This document shows positions 25,641-33,540 of a stretch of DNA of 56,386 nt, piece after piece (the stretch's first letter is position 1; each line of letters starts with the position of its first letter). The notes under the pieces were generated by a model, which saw only the letters and a program-made list of their open reading frames with translations, did not search any database and had not been told where the DNA came from. The position numbers and the translations under genes are program-made. Source of the DNA: Chlamydiota bacterium (GTDB taxonomy: Bacteria; Chlamydiota; Chlamydiia; Chlamydiales; Simkaniaceae). The stretch lies in contig JAJFMH010000024.1 of assembly GCA_021772245.1 (NCBI GenBank), positions 1 to 56,386 on the forward strand. Reading direction: 5' to 3'.

Positions 25641-27113
25641 ATGAAAAATAACTATATCCAGTTAACCGGCCCTCTTTTTGAGCAGATTGAAATAGAAAAA
25701 ATATTTCCCGACTCAAAATATTTTGTAGATTGCACTCCAAAGGCAGATCCGTTACAGATCGAAGAAGAGTATAAAAAAAGATGCGTCGAACCCGATTTTA
25801 ATCTTAAAGCCTTTGTAAAAGAGCACTTCGAACCACCTATTACTTTTGAAAAGAAAAGAAAAATGAACGCATCCATTCAAATGTATATTGAAACTCTTTG
25901 GAAAGATTTGTTGTGCGAATTTCCTCGAATAGATCACTCGAGCATCATTCCTCTTCCAAAGCCTCACCTCATACCGGGAGGACGCTTTCGAGAGATCTAC
26001 TATTGGGATAGTTACTTTGTGGCGCTCGGTCATATAAAAAATCCCCAAATTATCAAAGATATGGTCACAAATTTTTCTTATTTGATTAAAACATATGGTT
26101 TTGTTCCAAATGGTAACCGTATCTACTACTTATCTAGATCACAACCACCTGTATTTTCTCTTCTGCTTCAATTAATCAAAACAGTAGATGAAAAATTTGC
26201 TCTCTCTCATTTTGAAAGCTTAGAAAAAGAGTATCAGTTTTGGATGGATGGAGAAAACACTCTTACAAAGACTGGAAATATTCATAAGCGAGCTATTCAT
26301 ATAGACAATCACCTCCTAAACCGATATTTTGATAGTGAAGATAGTCCAAGACCTGAGTCATATCGAGAAGATGTAGATTTATATTCTAAACTCAATTCAC
26401 CCAAAAATTTTTACCGCAATCTTCGAGCTTCCTGTGAATCAGGATGGGATTTTTCATCTCGTTTTTTAGAAAATCCTACAGATCTTGCTACCATTGAAAC
26501 TACTGATATTGCAGCAATTGATCTTAATTGCCTTTTATACCACTGCGAAAAAACACTTAGTGATTTTGCTAAAAAATTAAGTCTAAAAAAGAAATCCACC
26601 TACTATGAATCTAAATATATAAATCGAAAAAAAGCTATTGTGAGCCTCTTTTGGGATAAAAAAAAGCAATTTTTCTTTGATTATCACATCAAAAAAAATT
26701 CCTTGAAAAATGTTTACTCTCTTGCTGGCGTGTTTCCTCTTTTCATGCAAATTGCAACTAAAGACCAAGCTGACTTCATTGCAAAAAAAATCGAAACTGA
26801 TTTTTTGCAAAGAGGTGGATTAGTTACAACAACAACGATTTCGCATCAGCAATGGGACTCTCCAAATGGCTGGGCCCCATTAATTTGGATTACATATCAA
26901 GGTTTATTGCATTATGGATACACCCACCTTGCAGAAGACATCAAATCTCGATGGATAAAGACCATTGAAGCCAAATTTGCAAAAACAGGTCTGCTTTTTG
27001 AAAAATATAACGTGATATCTCCGAATCAATCACCTCAAAAAGGTGAATACTTAAATCAAACAGGTTTTGGATGGACAAACAGCGTATATACAGCTATGAC
27101 CGAAAAAGAGTAA
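25641..27113 (+). CDS. treF: Cytoplasmic trehalase (GH37)
   Basis: Splits trehalose to two glucose units. Seen: signature 1 PGGRFREIYYWDSYF (about residues 112-126), NGNRIYYLSRSQPP, RPESYREDV, ESGWDFSSRF with the catalytic Asp, DLNCLLYHCEK, and signature 2 QWDSPNGWAPLIW, then KYNVISPNQ and GGEY-like GKGEY-type end (QKGEYLNQTGFGWTNSVY). 490 aa and no signal peptide, so it acts in the cytoplasm, on trehalose made by the TreY route or taken up. It has its own promoter and diverges from the sulfatase-fold gene. Confidence 0.95.
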   Translation: MKNNYIQLTGPLFEQIEIEKIFPDSKYFVDCTPKADPLQIEEEYKKRCVEPDFNLKAFVKEHFEPPITFEKKRKMNASIQMYIETLWKDLLCEFPRIDHSSIIPLPKPHLIPGGRFREIYYWDSYFVALGHIKNPQIIKDMVTNFSYLIKTYGFVPNGNRIYYLSRSQPPVFSLLLQLIKTVDEKFALSHFESLEKEYQFWMDGENTLTKTGNIHKRAIHIDNHLLNRYFDSEDSPRPESYREDVDLYSKLNSPKNFYRNLRASCESGWDFSSRFLENPTDLATIETTDIAAIDLNCLLYHCEKTLSDFAKKLSLKKKSTYYESKYINRKKAIVSLFWDKKKQFFFDYHIKKNSLKNVYSLAGVFPLFMQIATKDQADFIAKKIETDFLQRGGLVTTTTISHQQWDSPNGWAPLIWITYQGLLHYGYTHLAEDIKSRWIKTIEAKFAKTGLLFEKYNVISPNQSPQKGEYLNQTGFGWTNSVYTAMTEKE

Positions 27114-27178
27114 TCAACCTTTCCAAAAAAGAACTTTTCCTTTAGGTATTAGAAAATACTAAATGTTTGAAGGGCAAC

Positions 27179-27913
27179 ATGGGAAAATTTCTAAAAATTA
27201 TCATTTCACTGATTATCGTTTTATTTATCGCTCTTATGATTATATGGAATTTTCTACCCACATGGATCTCTTCAACTCTATCTGATAAAATGAAAGTCGC
27301 TGTATCGATTTCAGATATTGGATTAGCACCATCGCAAATTAAAATCGATGAACTAAAAGTGGGTAACCCTAAAGGTTCTATCCTATCAAAAGCGCTCACA
27401 GTAGATGAAATAGCTATTCAAGCTCCTTTAAAAAGATATTTAAATGATGACATCGTAATCGACATGATTACAATGGACGATGTCTACTTGGGTCTAGAAT
27501 TTGATAAAAAAGGCTCCACAAACGGGAATTGGACTACCATTATGAACAATCTGCAAAAGGACACAAGCTCTGGAAAAGAGTCTGATAAATCAGTTCTTAT
27601 TCGAAGACTTGTTCTTACAAATATCAATGTTGATTTAGTATATCGAAATGAAGGTTCCAAGGTTACTAAGCTAAAGCCTATCCGAAGAATCGAAATAAAT
27701 GACATCAGCAGTAAGGGAGGAATACCCACAAGTCAAATTACAAATATCGTAATGAGAGAAGTACTCCGAAATGTATTTACCTTAGAAAACTTGCAAAACA
27801 TGTTACAAGACGTCATATCACCGGACAAATCACCTGGAGATATGCTGAAATCCCTAAAAGATCTTTTTTACCTCCCACCACCCAAAAGAGATATGGATCA
27901 ATTAACTGCCTAG
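27179..27913 (+). CDS. AsmA-like membrane-anchored protein
   Basis: 244 aa. Residues 3-24 are an N-terminal membrane anchor (FLKIIISLIIVLFIALMII). The following domain, with repeated beta-strand stretches such as SDIGLAPSQIKIDELKVGNP and MITMDDVYLGLEFD, resembles AsmA/DUF748 N-terminal regions, which act in outer-membrane biogenesis or lipid transport. Family membership is moderate inference. The ATG at 27179 is chosen from AAGGG just upstream; a TTG at 27167 is the longer option. It follows trehalase by 65 bases and may be cotranscribed. Confidence 0.65.
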   Translation: MGKFLKIIISLIIVLFIALMIIWNFLPTWISSTLSDKMKVAVSISDIGLAPSQIKIDELKVGNPKGSILSKALTVDEIAIQAPLKRYLNDDIVIDMITMDDVYLGLEFDKKGSTNGNWTTIMNNLQKDTSSGKESDKSVLIRRLVLTNINVDLVYRNEGSKVTKLKPIRRIEINDISSKGGIPTSQITNIVMREVLRNVFTLENLQNMLQDVISPDKSPGDMLKSLKDLFYLPPPKRDMDQLTA

Positions 27914-28026
27914 TAGAAAAAGTTTTTCACGATCCACCTAAATCAATATAAAATCAATTTTTGAAATATTTATTTTAATTAAAGATATAAAATGATATTC
28001 GCAGGTTAATAACAGGGTTATTATTG

Positions 28027-28461
28027 ATGGGAATATTCAAAGAAAACGAAAGCGAAAATAATAAAACACAAGTAAAAGAACAATTGCAAAGGGATTTGTA
28101 TTCTCTGCAAAAAAGTTGGGACGCACTTGTCCAGCACGAAGAACTCGCAAAAGACATCCATTTTTTAGATACTATGGCAGAAACGATTGAAAACTTAGAA
28201 ATGGATACTATCAATTGTGAAAAGCTGGGTCACCTAAAGGATAAAGCTGAAATCATTCATTATCTACTATCAACACCATGGGGCGCACCATTTGTCAGTA
28301 AAACAACTCTTTTAGATGCTGCCCATAAATTTCACGAAAAAAAAGGCCAAGATCCATCTTTATCTGAAATTCTTACAAACTTTGCAACTTACTCTCATGA
28401 GTTTAATATGCAGGTTTTTAACTTATTCGAGGATATCTACAGACAAATTAAGCGCTCGTAG
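28027..28461 (+). CDS. Hypothetical helical protein, 144 aa
   Basis: Not recognised. Charged, helical and soluble, with a probable coiled coil in residues 8-45 and a helical second half (TLLDAAHKFHEKKGQDPSLS). The ATG at 28027 is taken; a TTG directly before it is the alternative. The 3' end overlaps the converging TsaC/Sua5 gene by 39 bases, which is long for real genes but both frames look genuine. Confidence 0.7.
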   Translation: MGIFKENESENNKTQVKEQLQRDLYSLQKSWDALVQHEELAKDIHFLDTMAETIENLEMDTINCEKLGHLKDKAEIIHYLLSTPWGAPFVSKTTLLDAAHKFHEKKGQDPSLSEILTNFATYSHEFNMQVFNLFEDIYRQIKRS

Positions 28462-29064
28462 CACATTTTCCACCTCAGTTTTTGATATCTCTCCTTCCCG
28501 AATAAGAAGAGGATTACTGGGATTCTCCAGTGAGATAATGGTAGAGGGAGTTCCCCTTACTTCTGAATCTTTCGAGATAATACCTGCTAACCCCGTTCCA
28601 AATTGCTCCAAAACCTCTTTTCCTGATTGTAGAGGCCTTTGTTTAGATAGATTCGCAGATGTAGCAAAGATAGGCTTCCCAATCTTATGTAACAAGCAAG
28701 TAGAAACTGCATTCGAGGGATACCGAATGGCAATGGTATGTTTTCCACCTGTTAAATAGGATGGAACCAAATCATTTTTTTTTAAGATAACTGTAATTGA
28801 TCCAGGCATAAAAGCGCTTTTCAGCAAAAAAAATGCTTTTGGTATCTCAACTGCTAAGAAATCAAGATCAATTCCCTCATGCAAAAGCAAAGTTAATGCT
28901 AGACTCTTTTCCCTTTTTTTTAACCGGTATAAATTCTCGATTGTATCTTTATCTACTATTCCACCGATTCCATATACAGTTTCAGTTGGAAACGCTATCA
29001 ATTTGCCATCAAGAGCAAATTGGGCCATTTGAGCTATTGCCTCATGGCAATGGATCATATCCAT
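28423..29064 (-). CDS. tsaC: TsaC/Sua5/YrdC threonylcarbamoyl-AMP synthase family
   Basis: Makes the intermediate for N6-threonylcarbamoyl-adenosine of ANN-decoding tRNAs. Seen: KLIAFPTETVYGIGGIV (about residues 20-36), RLKKREKSLALTLLL, FMPGSITVILKK, IAIRYPSN, IFATSANLSKQRP and STIISLE. The K-R-x-K/S-x-x-SN set is present. About 213 aa from ATG 29064; a TTG at 29091 would add nine residues. It is the short, single-domain form without the Sua5 C-terminal domain. Overlaps the converging neighbour by 39 bases. Confidence 0.9.
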   Translation of the reverse strand: MDMIHCHEAIAQMAQFALDGKLIAFPTETVYGIGGIVDKDTIENLYRLKKREKSLALTLLLHEGIDLDFLAVEIPKAFFLLKSAFMPGSITVILKKNDLVPSYLTGGKHTIAIRYPSNAVSTCLLHKIGKPIFATSANLSKQRPLQSGKEVLEQFGTGLAGIISKDSEVRGTPSTIISLENPSNPLLIREGEISKTEVENVLRALNLSVDILE

Positions 29065-29209
29065 ATTTTCAAGTTCAAAAAAGGATTGCAAGTCATTTAC
29101 CCGTAGTATCTTTATGAAAACAGAAAGTATTTATAGACTCAGATATTAAAACAAGAGTAGATCTATTTTAAAAAAAATGCTTATCCTATGGAAAATACAG
29201 GAGAAATCA

Positions 29210-29545
29210 ATGCACGCTAAAAAAACATTTACTATAGCTTCCACGCTTACGATTATTTTTGGATCTATCATCACAGTTGGAGGCCTAATGGGATTTATTT
29301 TCTCTAAGAGTATTGTCTCTCTGATCATGAGCCTAGGTTTTGGATCTCTTTTGTATTTTTCTGCATATCTACTTAAGAAACAAAAGCAGATTGGTCTAAC
29401 GCTTGGTGTTATACTTGCTATTATCTTAGATGGCTTTTTTACATATCGTTTTCTAACAACTTATAGCATTTTTCCAGCGCTTATTTTTGCGATGATTTGT
29501 ACTTTATTTCTAGGATCTCTTGTTTATGTTGTTTCGAAAAGATAG
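29210..29545 (+). CDS. TMEM14-family small membrane protein
   Basis: 111 aa with four hydrophobic segments and short loops. The pattern (TIASTLTIIFGSIITVGGLMG, then SLGFGSLLYFSAYLL and a final GSLVYVV) fits the TMEM14/UPF0136 family of unknown function, also found in chlamydiae and eukaryotic mitochondria. AGGAG six bases before the ATG at 29210 sets the start. The end overlaps the converging SOD gene by 36 bases. Confidence 0.7.
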   Translation: MHAKKTFTIASTLTIIFGSIITVGGLMGFIFSKSIVSLIMSLGFGSLLYFSAYLLKKQKQIGLTLGVILAIILDGFFTYRFLTTYSIFPALIFAMICTLFLGSLVYVVSKR

Positions 29546-30187
29546 AGATTTAGATCTTTTAGAAACAATATCCCAGTTAACAGATTTTAGAAATGTGTCG
29601 ATATATTTACCTCGATCAAGTCCGAATTCAGTTAAGTAGGCGTGTTCCCATACATCCATCACAAGTAAGGGCGTACCATTCGGAAGGTGCCCTAGGTCAT
29701 GTTCATTAATCCACAAATTATACAGGTTTTTCTTAATGGGGTCCCGATAAAGTATTACCCAGCCTATGCCTCTAATAAGTCCTGTTTGTTTGAAATTATC
29801 CAAAAAGTTTGTAAAACTTCCAAAGTTTCGCTCAATTTCAAGGTAGAGGGAGCTTTTTTTAGGAAGATCTCTTTTTCCACCTAAATTTTCAAAATATAGC
29901 TCATGGAGATACATCCCATCATATTCCCATCCAAGCCTTCGTTTCAAAGGACCATATAAAACTGGATTACCCTCTGATTGTTTGATTTGTAATAGCAATT
30001 TATTGGTATTTGTAACGTAACCTTCATATAACTTAAAATGCATTTTAAGTAGTGAGTCAGATATTCCATCTACTTTACCAAGCAAATAGGAGTAATCCTT
30101 TGCGCTATAGTTTTCTGATACATTCGCTCTTGAAGTCGTAAATCCAAAAAGAGCACTAGAGAGTACAAGAATACAAATATATTTCAT
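29510..30187 (-). CDS. Exported Fe/Mn superoxide dismutase family protein
   Basis: 225 aa with a signal peptide (MKYICILVLSSALFGFTTS, cleavage near residue 20), unlike the usual cytoplasmic enzyme. Seen: KMHFKLYEGYVTNTN (first ligand helix), MYLHELYFENLGG (second His), GIGWVILY, and DVWEHAYLTEFG with the Asp and last His ligands. The first-ligand helix lacks the common HH-x2-HH pattern and is one residue short, so His26 identity depends on alignment. It probably removes superoxide in the periplasm or vacuole, a plausible defence against host oxidative burst. No binding site stronger than GGGT is seen before the ATG. Confidence 0.85.
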   Translation of the reverse strand: MKYICILVLSSALFGFTTSRANVSENYSAKDYSYLLGKVDGISDSLLKMHFKLYEGYVTNTNKLLLQIKQSEGNPVLYGPLKRRLGWEYDGMYLHELYFENLGGKRDLPKKSSLYLEIERNFGSFTNFLDNFKQTGLIRGIGWVILYRDPIKKNLYNLWINEHDLGHLPNGTPLLVMDVWEHAYLTEFGLDRGKYIDTFLKSVNWDIVSKRSKSLSFRNNINKRS

Positions 30188-30253
30188 TTTTTTTACCCGC
30201 AGTTAAAATTTTAAATTAACACTATTAAAAAAATTTTTACAATAAGATTTAAA

Positions 30254-30282
30254 TAGAAATAGGATGAGAAATCAGTTATAAT
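30254..30282 (+). promoter_or_regulatory. Candidate promoter of the Inc-like gene
   Basis: TAGAAA (30254-30259), 17 bp, TATAAT (30277-30282), within AGTTATAATA, the decamer also found at 373-382. Confidence 0.55.
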
Positions 30283-30319
30283 ATACTTGGTAAAGTTAGA
30301 AATATCGGAATTAATTATA

Positions 30320-31621
30320 ATGAGCACCATTACAGAAGAACATAATTCCTTAGGAGTCTACTGGGAATTCGTAGGAGCAAAGATCCAAGATGTAAAAGAA
30401 TATTTACATTTTGGATCAAGCGAATCCGATACGGCCTCTCAAATCGCACACAGTCACTTTACTTCTATCGAGCCCTATGAAGGCCCTGTTGCCCTAAACC
30501 TTCCAAGTCTAACCGGAATTGTAAGTATTCCATCGGATATGAACAAAACCTGGCAACATTTTCAAAGATCACTTGCAAGAGATGATTTTGAAGGAAAAAT
30601 CGATGCATTCGTTCGACTTGTTGGTGTTCCTATTACAACACTTACATGCCTTTCAAACGCTGTCTATTATATCTCAACTCTTGCCAAGCTAGATAGAGTA
30701 CTATTTGTTTTTACAAGACTTGCATCTGCTCTTGGTCTTGCACTCTGCGCAATCGAGGGGACAGTTGAAAGTCTTGCCATTAAAAGACAAATCGATTTTA
30801 TGAAAACATATCATTACAAACTTGAGCATGAAGTCTCTCTTGCTATGCAAGAATTAGATCCAACAAAAAAACAAGAGCTTGCAGCAAATCTCATCAAAAA
30901 ACTAAAAAAAGATCCTTCCTCAATCGAATTTATTCTAGGTGAGAAAGATGCATATCTGATGATATATTTGCTAGAATATTTCTCTTCTCAAAAATCGAGT
31001 ACTCTAAGCCAAGAGGATCTTCACCATAGATGCTTGCAATCTATTCTTACAAAACTACAGATAAAAGTACTTACGAAGGATTTTGAAAAGCTATCAGAAA
31101 AATTACATTTTGATATTACACTGCCAGATGTTTTTATAAGTAATCCAAATGAAGACGAACTTAAAAAAATCATTGATCAAACATCGCTTGCAAGAAGAGT
31201 CAGGCCTTTTTTTGTAAAAGAACTAGAAACACAGATCCCAGATATTTTAGCAAGACTTGCAAGCCCAGATAATGAGGTTAAGCAAAAAGCCTTAGATGAT
31301 GCTGATAAACTACTTAGAGATGTGGATACACAAGCGAAGAAAAAGCTGATCATACATGTGGTTGGGCTGATTGCGATTACACTTAGCGCAATCAGTCTCA
31401 TTATGTTCTTAGGAGGAGCGCCACTTATTCCAGCGCTAATTTTCATGGGACTTTCAATGTATGTAAGTATCGTTCGTAAAAAAATTCATGAAAACGCTCT
31501 TGACAAAACCGGATTTAATATCGCCCACACCGATTTCATCCCAAATTCGATGTTAAAAGTAATCGATTTTACTTCAGCGGCTTTCAGCCGAATCCATGAA
31601 GCTGTAATGATTACAGGATAA
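30320..31621 (+). CDS. Bilobed hydrophobic protein, candidate inclusion-membrane-type effector
   Basis: 433 aa from the ATG at 30320; a TTG at 30289 is the alternative. Two hydrophobic hairpins are visible: about residues 95-150 (FVRLVGVPITTLTCL, RLASALGLALCAIEG) and about 345-390 (VGLIAITLSAISLIMFLGG, LIPALIFMGLSMYV). The regions between are charged and helical. There is no signal peptide. Bilobed hydrophobic segments of this kind are the mark of chlamydial Inc proteins secreted by type III into the vacuole membrane; this assignment rests on topology alone. Monocistronic, with its own promoter that resembles that of the gene at 425. Confidence 0.75.
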   Translation: MSTITEEHNSLGVYWEFVGAKIQDVKEYLHFGSSESDTASQIAHSHFTSIEPYEGPVALNLPSLTGIVSIPSDMNKTWQHFQRSLARDDFEGKIDAFVRLVGVPITTLTCLSNAVYYISTLAKLDRVLFVFTRLASALGLALCAIEGTVESLAIKRQIDFMKTYHYKLEHEVSLAMQELDPTKKQELAANLIKKLKKDPSSIEFILGEKDAYLMIYLLEYFSSQKSSTLSQEDLHHRCLQSILTKLQIKVLTKDFEKLSEKLHFDITLPDVFISNPNEDELKKIIDQTSLARRVRPFFVKELETQIPDILARLASPDNEVKQKALDDADKLLRDVDTQAKKKLIIHVVGLIAITLSAISLIMFLGGAPLIPALIFMGLSMYVSIVRKKIHENALDKTGFNIAHTDFIPNSMLKVIDFTSAAFSRIHEAVMITG

Positions 31622-31678
31622 AACTTCATTTTTCTTGCTCGATTCATCCTATTCCCCTAGTATGCATTTTTTACCTAA

Positions 31679-32341
31679 ATGAAAAGTGAGATGAAGTTTT
31701 CCACTGATATTCCAAAAATTAGACTCCAAAGGCTATTTTGGTATATTCTAATTTTAATGATTCTTTCGGTTCTTTCTTATCTTTTTTTCGATGTAGATAT
31801 TGCAAAAAACTTCTATGCAAAAAGCGCCGTCTCGAAAAAAATATTAAAGGGCATGTGCTTTGTGATTACACCTCCCCTTCAGCTTATTCTTTGGCCAGCG
31901 GCATACCTGATCTGCTTAATAATCAAAAAAAGAAAGTATATGTATATAACGCTTCTTCTTTCTTTCTCACTTTGGTTTGGTACTTTTTTTGCAAGAATTC
32001 TAAAATATAGTGTGGGAAGAGCAAGACCCTCCTATTTTTTGCAAGACCCGTCAAAAAGCTTTAAACCCTTGAGTATCACTCCTCATTTTGATGCAATGCC
32101 ATCTGGTCACGCCGTGATAGCATTTGCGATTGCTGGAGTTGCTTCTCTATTCTTTCCTAAGGGGCGAATCTTTTATCTGCTGCTAGCATTTATTTTTTCA
32201 TTCACAAGAGTTCTTCTACGAAAACATTTCTTAAGTGACATTCTAATGGGAGGTTGCATAGGACTTGTCGCTGTAATTCTTTCTTACTTCCTATTGAATA
32301 AGCTTAACTTTCTATATGAAAAGGAATTTAAGACTGAATAA
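31679..32341 (+). CDS. PAP2-family membrane phosphatase
   Basis: 220 aa with about five to six membrane segments. Seen: the PAP2 motif 1 KYSVGRARPSYF (about residues 104-115), motif 2 MPSGHA and motif 3 FTRVLLRKHFLSDILMG, with the catalytic His/Arg/Asp residues intact. Members dephosphorylate lipid phosphates such as undecaprenyl pyrophosphate or phosphatidic acid (or lipid A) on the outer face of the inner membrane. Start could be ATG 31679 or 31691. It converges on the histone-like gene. Confidence 0.9.
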   Translation: MKSEMKFSTDIPKIRLQRLFWYILILMILSVLSYLFFDVDIAKNFYAKSAVSKKILKGMCFVITPPLQLILWPAAYLICLIIKKRKYMYITLLLSFSLWFGTFFARILKYSVGRARPSYFLQDPSKSFKPLSITPHFDAMPSGHAVIAFAIAGVASLFFPKGRIFYLLLAFIFSFTRVLLRKHFLSDILMGGCIGLVAVILSYFLLNKLNFLYEKEFKTE

Positions 32342-32405
32342 GTATAAAAAAATCGAGCAAGAGAAAACCCTTACTCGACTTTTGAAATAAGAAAAAAAAG
32401 AAGAA

Positions 32406-32654
32406 TTAAGCTTTTGCTTTAGAAGTCTTACGTCTTCTTGAAGCTGGCTTTCTTGTAGCAGCTGTTTTCTTAGTAGCTGGCTTTCTCTTCGCTGTTGCTT
32501 TTCTTTTAGTAGCTGTTTTCTTAGCAACTGGCTTTTTCTTCGCTGTTGTTTTTCTTTTAGCAACAGTTTTCTTAGCTGCTGGCTTTTTTTTCGTTGCTGG
32601 CTTTTTCTTAGCAACAGGCTTTCTCTTAGCCGTAGTTTTTCTTTTTGTTGGCAT
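32406..32654 (-). CDS. hctB: Hc2-type histone H1-like protein
   Basis: 82 aa made almost only of Lys, Ala, Thr, Pro, Arg and Val, in short imperfect repeats of the type AKRKPVAKKKPA; no Asp and almost no acidic residues. This is the composition of chlamydial HctB and of eukaryotic H1 tails, which condense the nucleoid during the change from reticulate to elementary body. The ATG at 32654 has AAGGAG seven bases upstream. Repeats make the length prone to change between strains. The repeated DNA on both strands also gives long false reading frames. Confidence 0.9.
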   Translation of the reverse strand: MPTKRKTTAKRKPVAKKKPATKKKPAAKKTVAKRKTTAKKKPVAKKTATKRKATAKRKPATKKTAATRKPASRRRKTSKAKA

Positions 32655-33171
32655 TTTTTGCTCCTTGTTGGAATTCCCGAGATGAATTTAGGTAAAAGTT
32701 CATTTCTAAACGTTTTAATTAATTCAACCTACAATCTTTAATATACATGTTTTTAATTTAATTATAAAATATTTTTTGCAATTAACAACAAATTAAGAAT
32801 TAAATTAAATAAGAAAACTAACTGAAACACTATAGAAAACATGATTTAAGCAGTAAAGAAATAATTAAAAAAATTGTTGTATTAAAGAAAATTAACAAAA
32901 AAAACCAACGTGTATTTTAATAAATAAACAAAAAAACTATCTCTTTTTTTATTATTTTGGTTTTTTATATTAATAATAAATATCACAACAAAAACACATG
33001 GGTTTTTCATCATAGACAACTTATTTTCAAGTACTTAGGGGTTGTGCTTTTTTGAACACAAAAAAAGTGAGAAAAAAAGAAATTCTGATATTTTCATTGC
33101 AAATATATAAGATACTTTCTAATTTAAAGTTAGAAAATCACAAACCCAATACCGTAGGTATCTAAAAACAA
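32655..33171. other. AT-rich gene-free stretch, 517 bases
   Basis: Very AT-rich with long A and T runs and no convincing gene. It holds the divergent 5' regions of hctB and the glutaredoxin-like gene, an inverted repeat AAAAACCAA/TTGGTTTTT near 32898-32967, and ATACC-GTA-GGTAT at 33149-33161 just before the ATG at 33172. I could not find a sigma-28-type promoter like that of C. trachomatis hctB. A small RNA is possible but unsupported. Confidence 0.5.
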
Positions 33172-33537
33172 ATGAGTTACAAAGCAATTGCAATTAGTGT
33201 TATTTTCTTACCTTCTTTGATATTTTCGCAAGTTAAGTCTTATTTCACACTCACACCATCTAAGAGCCTAGAAGAAATATCAAATGACACAAGCATCGCA
33301 TTGTACTACAACTCAAACTGCCCAAATTCAAGAAATATTGCATCATTTATCAAACAGTTTCCCATAGAGATAACGATTGTAAATGTATGTGAAAATCTAA
33401 ATCTAAAAAAAGAACTACTTGGCAGTGTTGGAAAACTAAAATTACCCTGTTTAATGGTGGGAAGTTGTGCGATATATGACAGCCAAGCAATCATCGACAA
33501 GGTTATAGAACTCACTAAAGACCGGTTTGGGGAATAG
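33172..33537 (+). CDS. Exported glutaredoxin/thioredoxin-like protein (CPNS active site)
   Basis: 121 aa. Signal peptide or anchor in residues 1-19 (IAISVIFLPSLIF). The rest fits a glutaredoxin fold: a strand ending in YYNSNCPNSRNIASFI, with C-P-N-S in the position of C-P-Y-C, then the cis-proline in KLKLPCLMVG and a last helix DSQAIIDKVIEL. The monothiol-like CxxS centre favours disulfide isomerase or glutathione-type chemistry rather than simple reduction. It lies three bases before the amino acid permease, so the two are cotranscribed. Function inferred. Confidence 0.7.
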   Translation: MSYKAIAISVIFLPSLIFSQVKSYFTLTPSKSLEEISNDTSIALYYNSNCPNSRNIASFIKQFPIEITIVNVCENLNLKKELLGSVGKLKLPCLMVGSCAIYDSQAIIDKVIELTKDRFGE

Positions 33538-33540
33538 AAA

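Noticed and set aside
28423-28461. 39-base overlap of two converging genes as a sign that one is false
   Set aside because: Both products look genuine (Sua5 motifs; coherent helical protein), and a similar 36-base overlap occurs at 29510-29545.
32312-32614. 100-aa Arg/Lys/Leu-rich frame on the minus strand
   Set aside because: Out-of-frame reading of the hctB repeats; hctB itself has the ribosome binding site and the family composition.
32655-33171. Possible sigma-28 promoter of hctB
   Set aside because: No match to the TAAAGTTT / GCCGATAA pattern could be found upstream of the ATG at 32654.
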